NCBI GenBank assembly: GCA_900551345.1
Contig: URVP01000063.1
Location: 1 to 7,911 of the forward strand
From: an uncultured Eubacteriales bacterium
Lineage (GTDB): Bacteria; Bacillota; Clostridia; Monoglobales; UMGS1388
Length of the DNA stretch: 7,911 nt
Direction: 5' to 3'
Numbering within the stretch: position 1 is the first letter of the stretch; every line of letters begins with the position of its first letter. Positions 4,863 to 7,911 of the stretch are shown in pieces. Under the pieces are notes generated by a model. It did not search any database. It was given only the letters and a program-made list of their open reading frames with translations, and was not told the DNA's origin. Both the position numbers and the translations under genes were made by a program.

Positions 4863-6233
4863 TTATCTGCACTTTTCCATAAATGCCTTGTAGCCTTTGT
4901 ATGCCATATATACATCAAATTTTGACGCCGTTTCAAATGGTGAGTGCATACTCAAAAGCGGTACGCCGCAGTCAATGGTTTCAATGTTGAGGTTTGCTAT
5001 AAACTGTGCTACCGTTCCGCCGCCGCCCTGGTCTACCTTGCCCAGCTCTCCTATCTGCCAAGCAACATCATTTTCGTTGAACAGATTTCTTATTTTTGAA
5101 ACAAGCTCTGCATCAGCGTCGTTGGAGCCTGATTTGCCCCTTGCTCCGGTATATTTTGTAAGCATAAGACCGTGGTTAAATTTGGGTGCGTTGGACGCTT
5201 CCTGTACCTCTTTATAGTTGGGGTCCATTGCAGCGCCTACATCTGCGGAAAGGCATGTGGAGTTTGCAAAGCATCTGCGGAGCATAAGGTCGCTGTAATC
5301 CTCTGATGTAAGATTGCAAATGTCAGCTGTGGTATCTTCAAAAAAGCGTGACATCATACCGGTGCTGCCCATACTGCCAATCTCTTCTTTATCTGCAAGC
5401 ATTACAACGGCGGTTTTTTCGGGGGTTTCCATATCTGCAATTGCTTTAACTGCTGTGTATGCACAAACTCTGTCGTCCTGACCGTAGCCTGCAATTATGC
5501 TTCTGTCAAAGCCCACATCACGGGCTTTGAATGCGGGAACAAGAGTAAGCTCGGCACTGATAAAGTCCTCGTCCTCTATACCGTATTTTTCTTTAAGCAG
5601 AGTAAGAACTGCATTTTTAGCCTTGTCTTTTTCACTGTCAGACGGAATACTTCCTGCAATTACCGTAAGGTTTTCACCTAAAATTACTTCGCTCATCTTT
5701 TTGTCGCCTTTGGCAAGGTGGGGCAGCAGGTCAGATATGGTAAAAATAGGGTCGTTTTCGTCTTCGCCCAAATTAAGTTCAAGCTTGCTTCCGTCACGGC
5801 GCATTATAACACCGTGAAGTGCAAGAGGTATGGTAGTCCATTGATATTTTTTTATGCCCCCGTAATAATGGGTGCGAAGCATTGCAAATTCCAAATCTTC
5901 ATATAAAGGATTCTGCTTTAAGTCCAGTCTGGGTGAGTCGATATGTGCCGCAACCAGATTTATGCCCTTGTCCATGGGCTGTTTGCCGATAACTGCGGCA
6001 TATACATTTTTGCCTCTGTTTACTTTATAAATGCGGTCGCCGCTTTTTAGTTGTGTGTTTTCGTCAATCGCTTTAAATCCGCATTCTTCAAGAAGCTTAA
6101 CGCAGTACGCTGTAGCTTCTCTTTCTGTTTTGGCTTTGTTAAGAAAGTCAATATATCCTTTTGAAAATTCCATTATCTTTTCGTTGTGTTTGTTTTTGGT
6201 GGCTGTATAGCCGTTTTCATTTAAACAAAACAT
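4863..6233 (-). CDS. M18-family zinc aminopeptidase (aspartyl aminopeptidase type)
   Basis: Cytoplasmic metallopeptidase that removes N-terminal residues from peptides, probably acidic ones as in the M18 family, and works as a large oligomer. The 456-residue product is full length. Two-metal-site residues, numbered from this start: His97 (VAAHIDSPRLDL), Asp253 (AGYGQDDRVCAY), Glu283-Glu284 (ADKEEIGSMGSTG; general base and ligand), Asp331 (SADVGAAMDPNY) and His430 (LSMHSPFE). The motif KYTGARGKSGSND (360-372) is also typical of the family. The frame extends to an ATG at 6272, adding 13 residues that do not look like the family. I prefer the ATG at 6233 because it has GGGAG 9 nt upstream, whereas the 6272 ATG lies only about 11 nt after the predicted transcription start. 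It is a monocistronic gene with its own promoter and terminator, divergent from the radical SAM gene. Nothing suggests specialised regulation. Confidence 0.92.
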   Translation of the reverse strand: MFCLNENGYTATKNKHNEKIMEFSKGYIDFLNKAKTEREATAYCVKLLEECGFKAIDENTQLKSGDRIYKVNRGKNVYAAVIGKQPMDKGINLVAAHIDSPRLDLKQNPLYEDLEFAMLRTHYYGGIKKYQWTTIPLALHGVIMRRDGSKLELNLGEDENDPIFTISDLLPHLAKGDKKMSEVILGENLTVIAGSIPSDSEKDKAKNAVLTLLKEKYGIEDEDFISAELTLVPAFKARDVGFDRSIIAGYGQDDRVCAYTAVKAIADMETPEKTAVVMLADKEEIGSMGSTGMMSRFFEDTTADICNLTSEDYSDLMLRRCFANSTCLSADVGAAMDPNYKEVQEASNAPKFNHGLMLTKYTGARGKSGSNDADAELVSKIRNLFNENDVAWQIGELGKVDQGGGGTVAQFIANLNIETIDCGVPLLSMHSPFETASKFDVYMAYKGYKAFMEKCR

Positions 6234-6242
6234 ATAGGTCAG

Positions 6243-6247
6243 CTCCC
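6243..6247 (-). promoter_or_regulatory. Ribosome binding site favouring the 6233 start of the aminopeptidase
   Basis: GGGAG on the minus strand, 9 nt before the ATG at 6233. The competing ATG at 6272 has AAAGG (6283-6279) 6 nt upstream, but that site coincides with the predicted transcription start, so little of it may be in the mRNA. Confidence 0.5.
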
Positions 6248-6289
6248 GGTTTATATTTAAAAAATTTGGCATTCTTTGCCTTTATGATT

Positions 6290-6318
6290 ATTATATAACA
6301 TTTTTATTAAAATATCAA
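6290..6318 (-). promoter_or_regulatory. Promoter of the aminopeptidase gene
   Basis: On the minus strand: TTGATA (6318-6313; 5 of 6), 17-bp spacer, TATAAT (6295-6290, perfect). Predicted start near 6283. Confidence 0.7.
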
Positions 6319-6345
6319 ATATATATTTTAAAAGATTTAATATAA

Positions 6346-6354
6346 TGATATAAT
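6346..6354 (+). promoter_or_regulatory. Extended -10 promoter directly abutting the radical SAM start codon
   Basis: TGATATAAT: TG (6346-6347), one base, then perfect TATAAT (6349-6354). Only TTGCTT separates it from the ATG at 6361, so transcription would start at or next to the A of the ATG. A second TATAAT lies at 6341-6346. No good -35 is seen in this AT-rich stretch. The same 12-base pattern TGATATAATT occurs in the acetyltransferase promoter. Confidence 0.55.
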
Positions 6355-6360
6355 TTGCTT

Positions 6361-7911
6361 ATGAATACTTTAATTGTTGCCCTAAATTCAAAATACATAC
6401 ACACAGCCCTTTCGGTTTGGTATCTTAAAGCCAACTGCCCTTCTCCCTGCCGGGTGCTTGAGCGGACGGTTAACGAACCGATTGATTCGCTGTACCGTGA
6501 AATATCCGATTGCGGCTGTGATAATATTGCTTTTTCCTGCTATATCTGGAACATAGAAACGGTTTTAAAGCTTGCAAGTATGCTAAAGGATGCAAATCCT
6601 CATATAACCATAATTCTCGGCGGCCCTGAGGTTTCTTATGACAGCGTGAGTATGCTTGAAAAATACCCCTTTATAGATTATATAATCTGCGGAGAGGGGG
6701 AGGAGGCTTTCAGCCGTCTTATTTGCGGAAATGACAGAGCGGAGGGGATAACCTGCCGTACATCGGACGGAATCAGGGAAGGTAAATATCAGCTTATCCC
6801 CAATCTTGACGATATAAATACACCTTATACGGATGAGATGCTTTCTGCCGTGCCTTACGGTACGGTTTATTATGAGGCGTCCAGAGGCTGTCCGTTTAAC
6901 TGCGGTTATTGCCTTTCTTCATCTTTTAAAGGTGTACGGCGTTTTTCGTTTGAGAGAATAAAAAGTGATATTAAGAAAATCTGCGACAGCGGAGTAAAAC
7001 AGATTAAGTTTGTGGACAGAACTTTTAACTGTGACCCGGCATATACCGTAAAATTTATAAAATGGCTGAGAGATAACACCGGGGATGTAAACCTGCATTT
7101 TGAGGTTGCGGCGGATCTTTTGACCGATGAGCTTATTGAGCTTTTGGGCAGCCTTCCGCCGGGAAAGGTACAGCTCGAAGCAGGGGTTCAGTCCATGAAC
7201 AGCCGCACAATACAGGCGGTTAGCCGCAAAACCGATTTAAACCGGGTAATCGAAAATTCACGCCGCATTATGGAAAAGGGAAACATACACCTCCACCTTG
7301 ACTTGATTGCAGGTCTGCCCTATGAGGATTATAACTCCTTTAAAAATTCCTTTGACACCGTGTACAGTGTTAAGCCTCATAATTTGCAGCTGGGTTTTCT
7401 CAAACTTTTAAAAGGCAGCAGATTAAGAGAAGAGGAGGAGCATGAATTTAAGTTTATGCGTTTTGTTCCCTATGAGGTTACGGGCAATAAGTATATCTCT
7501 CCTGCCGAGCTTATACGCCTTAAAAAAATAGAAGAAACCTTTGACAGATACTATAATTCGGGGCGCTTTTCTTATACGCTTGATTATCTTGTAGAGGGAA
7601 GTCCCTTTGAATTTTATGAAAAGCTCAGCGATTTTGCCTCTTTTAAATCTCCTCCATCGGCGGACAAGCTGTATGAGACCCTGTACAGCTTTGCACCCCG
7701 CCCCCGCACGGCAGATTTGCTTAAACTGGACTTTTTATCTTCTACCCGTCACGGCAGGCTTCCCTCATTTTTGGCGGGAGGGGGCGGCGATTTAAAAGAG
7801 CTTTGCTTTGAATATCTTAAAACCTCGGAGCCTGAAAATGACGCCCGGCAAAGATACAAGCAGGTTCACCTTGAATATTTTGAAACAACGGACAGTTATG
7901 TTCTGTTTGAC
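6361..7911 (+). CDS. B12-binding-domain radical SAM protein, partial at the right edge (probably with DUF4080-type C-terminus)
   Basis: Open without interruption for 517 codons to the window edge, so the C-terminus is missing. The N-terminal domain (about 1-140) is of cobalamin-binding type. It begins LIVALNSKYIHTALSVWYL, continues to ILGGPEVSYDS (85-95) and ends with YIICGEGEEAF; I see no canonical DxHxxG cobalamin-ligand motif. The radical SAM core starts near 165 and has the 4Fe-4S motif C177-x3-C181-x2-C184 in ASRGCPFNCGYC. Later core strands include FEVAAD, LEAGVQSMN (272-280) and LHLDLIAGLPYED (310-322). The region after about 350 fits the extra C-terminal domain that Pfam calls DUF4080, common with this architecture in Clostridia. 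The substrate is unknown; relatives include methyltransferases and ring-forming enzymes, but nothing here selects one. The start is secure, since the conserved N-terminal strand begins at once, yet no ribosome binding site precedes it. It is divergent from the aminopeptidase gene, 88 bp from the longer start. Confidence 0.88.
   Translation, partial: MNTLIVALNSKYIHTALSVWYLKANCPSPCRVLERTVNEPIDSLYREISDCGCDNIAFSCYIWNIETVLKLASMLKDANPHITIILGGPEVSYDSVSMLEKYPFIDYIICGEGEEAFSRLICGNDRAEGITCRTSDGIREGKYQLIPNLDDINTPYTDEMLSAVPYGTVYYEASRGCPFNCGYCLSSSFKGVRRFSFERIKSDIKKICDSGVKQIKFVDRTFNCDPAYTVKFIKWLRDNTGDVNLHFEVAADLLTDELIELLGSLPPGKVQLEAGVQSMNSRTIQAVSRKTDLNRVIENSRRIMEKGNIHLHLDLIAGLPYEDYNSFKNSFDTVYSVKPHNLQLGFLKLLKGSRLREEEEHEFKFMRFVPYEVTGNKYISPAELIRLKKIEETFDRYYNSGRFSYTLDYLVEGSPFEFYEKLSDFASFKSPPSADKLYETLYSFAPRPRTADLLKLDFLSSTRHGRLPSFLAGGGGDLKELCFEYLKTSEPENDARQRYKQVHLEYFETTDSYVLFD

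Noticed and set aside
4897..5906. Rightward open frames opposite the aminopeptidase gene
   Set aside because: They are antisense to a complete M18 gene; the open length reflects its codon composition.
7607..7795. Short rightward open frame overlapping the radical SAM gene
   Set aside because: It lies in another frame inside a continuous 517-codon reading frame and has no ribosome binding site or recognisable domain.

Overview
The window looks like chromosomal DNA from a low-to-moderate GC Gram-positive anaerobe, most likely a member of class Clostridia. The grounds are a CsoR-type copper repressor, a lipoteichoic-acid-synthase-like enzyme, a clostridial-style M18 aminopeptidase, AGGAGG-type ribosome binding sites, near-consensus sigma-A promoters, and a B12-binding/radical SAM protein of a type I know mainly from Clostridia. 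The genus cannot be fixed from the sequence. I see no CRISPR array, tRNA, rRNA, transposase or phage gene.

Layout. Positions 1-893 hold a leftward copper operon: csoR, then copA, which runs off the left edge. A compact divergent control region follows (894-1090). It carries a perfect-consensus promoter for csoR-copA with one CsoR-like palindrome between -35 and -10 and a second just after the predicted transcription start. Back-to-back with it is a rightward promoter for feoA whose -10 lies inside another palindrome that resembles DtxR/IdeR-family iron operators. feoA stands alone, without feoB, and ends at a strong terminator.

Positions 1391-2246 hold a small left-handed beta-helix O-acetyltransferase gene, bracketed by two exact copies of a 21-bp sequence. 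A small XRE-type regulator follows (2247-2558). A terminator at 2585-2613 separates it from the leftward genes.

Positions 2660-4708 (minus) encode a five-helix membrane protein with an extracellular alkaline-phosphatase-superfamily domain of the LtaS/phosphoglycerol transferase type, with its own promoter. Positions 4863-6233 (minus; possibly from 6272) encode an M18 zinc aminopeptidase with its own promoter and terminator.

Rightward from 6361 to the right edge runs a long partial gene for a B12-binding-domain radical SAM protein. It has no ribosome binding site, and an extended -10 element sits exactly where transcription would start at its ATG, so it may be leaderless.

The genes do not form one pathway: this is mostly housekeeping DNA made of short, independently promoted units. 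The linked themes are metal homeostasis (copper export beside an iron-uptake accessory gene, sharing one control region) and cell-surface modification (acetyltransferase, LtaS-like enzyme). I did not find a clear new multi-gene system. The parts most worth a second look are the 21-bp repeats around the acetyltransferase, the dual metal-responsive control region, the orphan feoA with an atypical C-terminus, and the apparently leaderless radical SAM gene.
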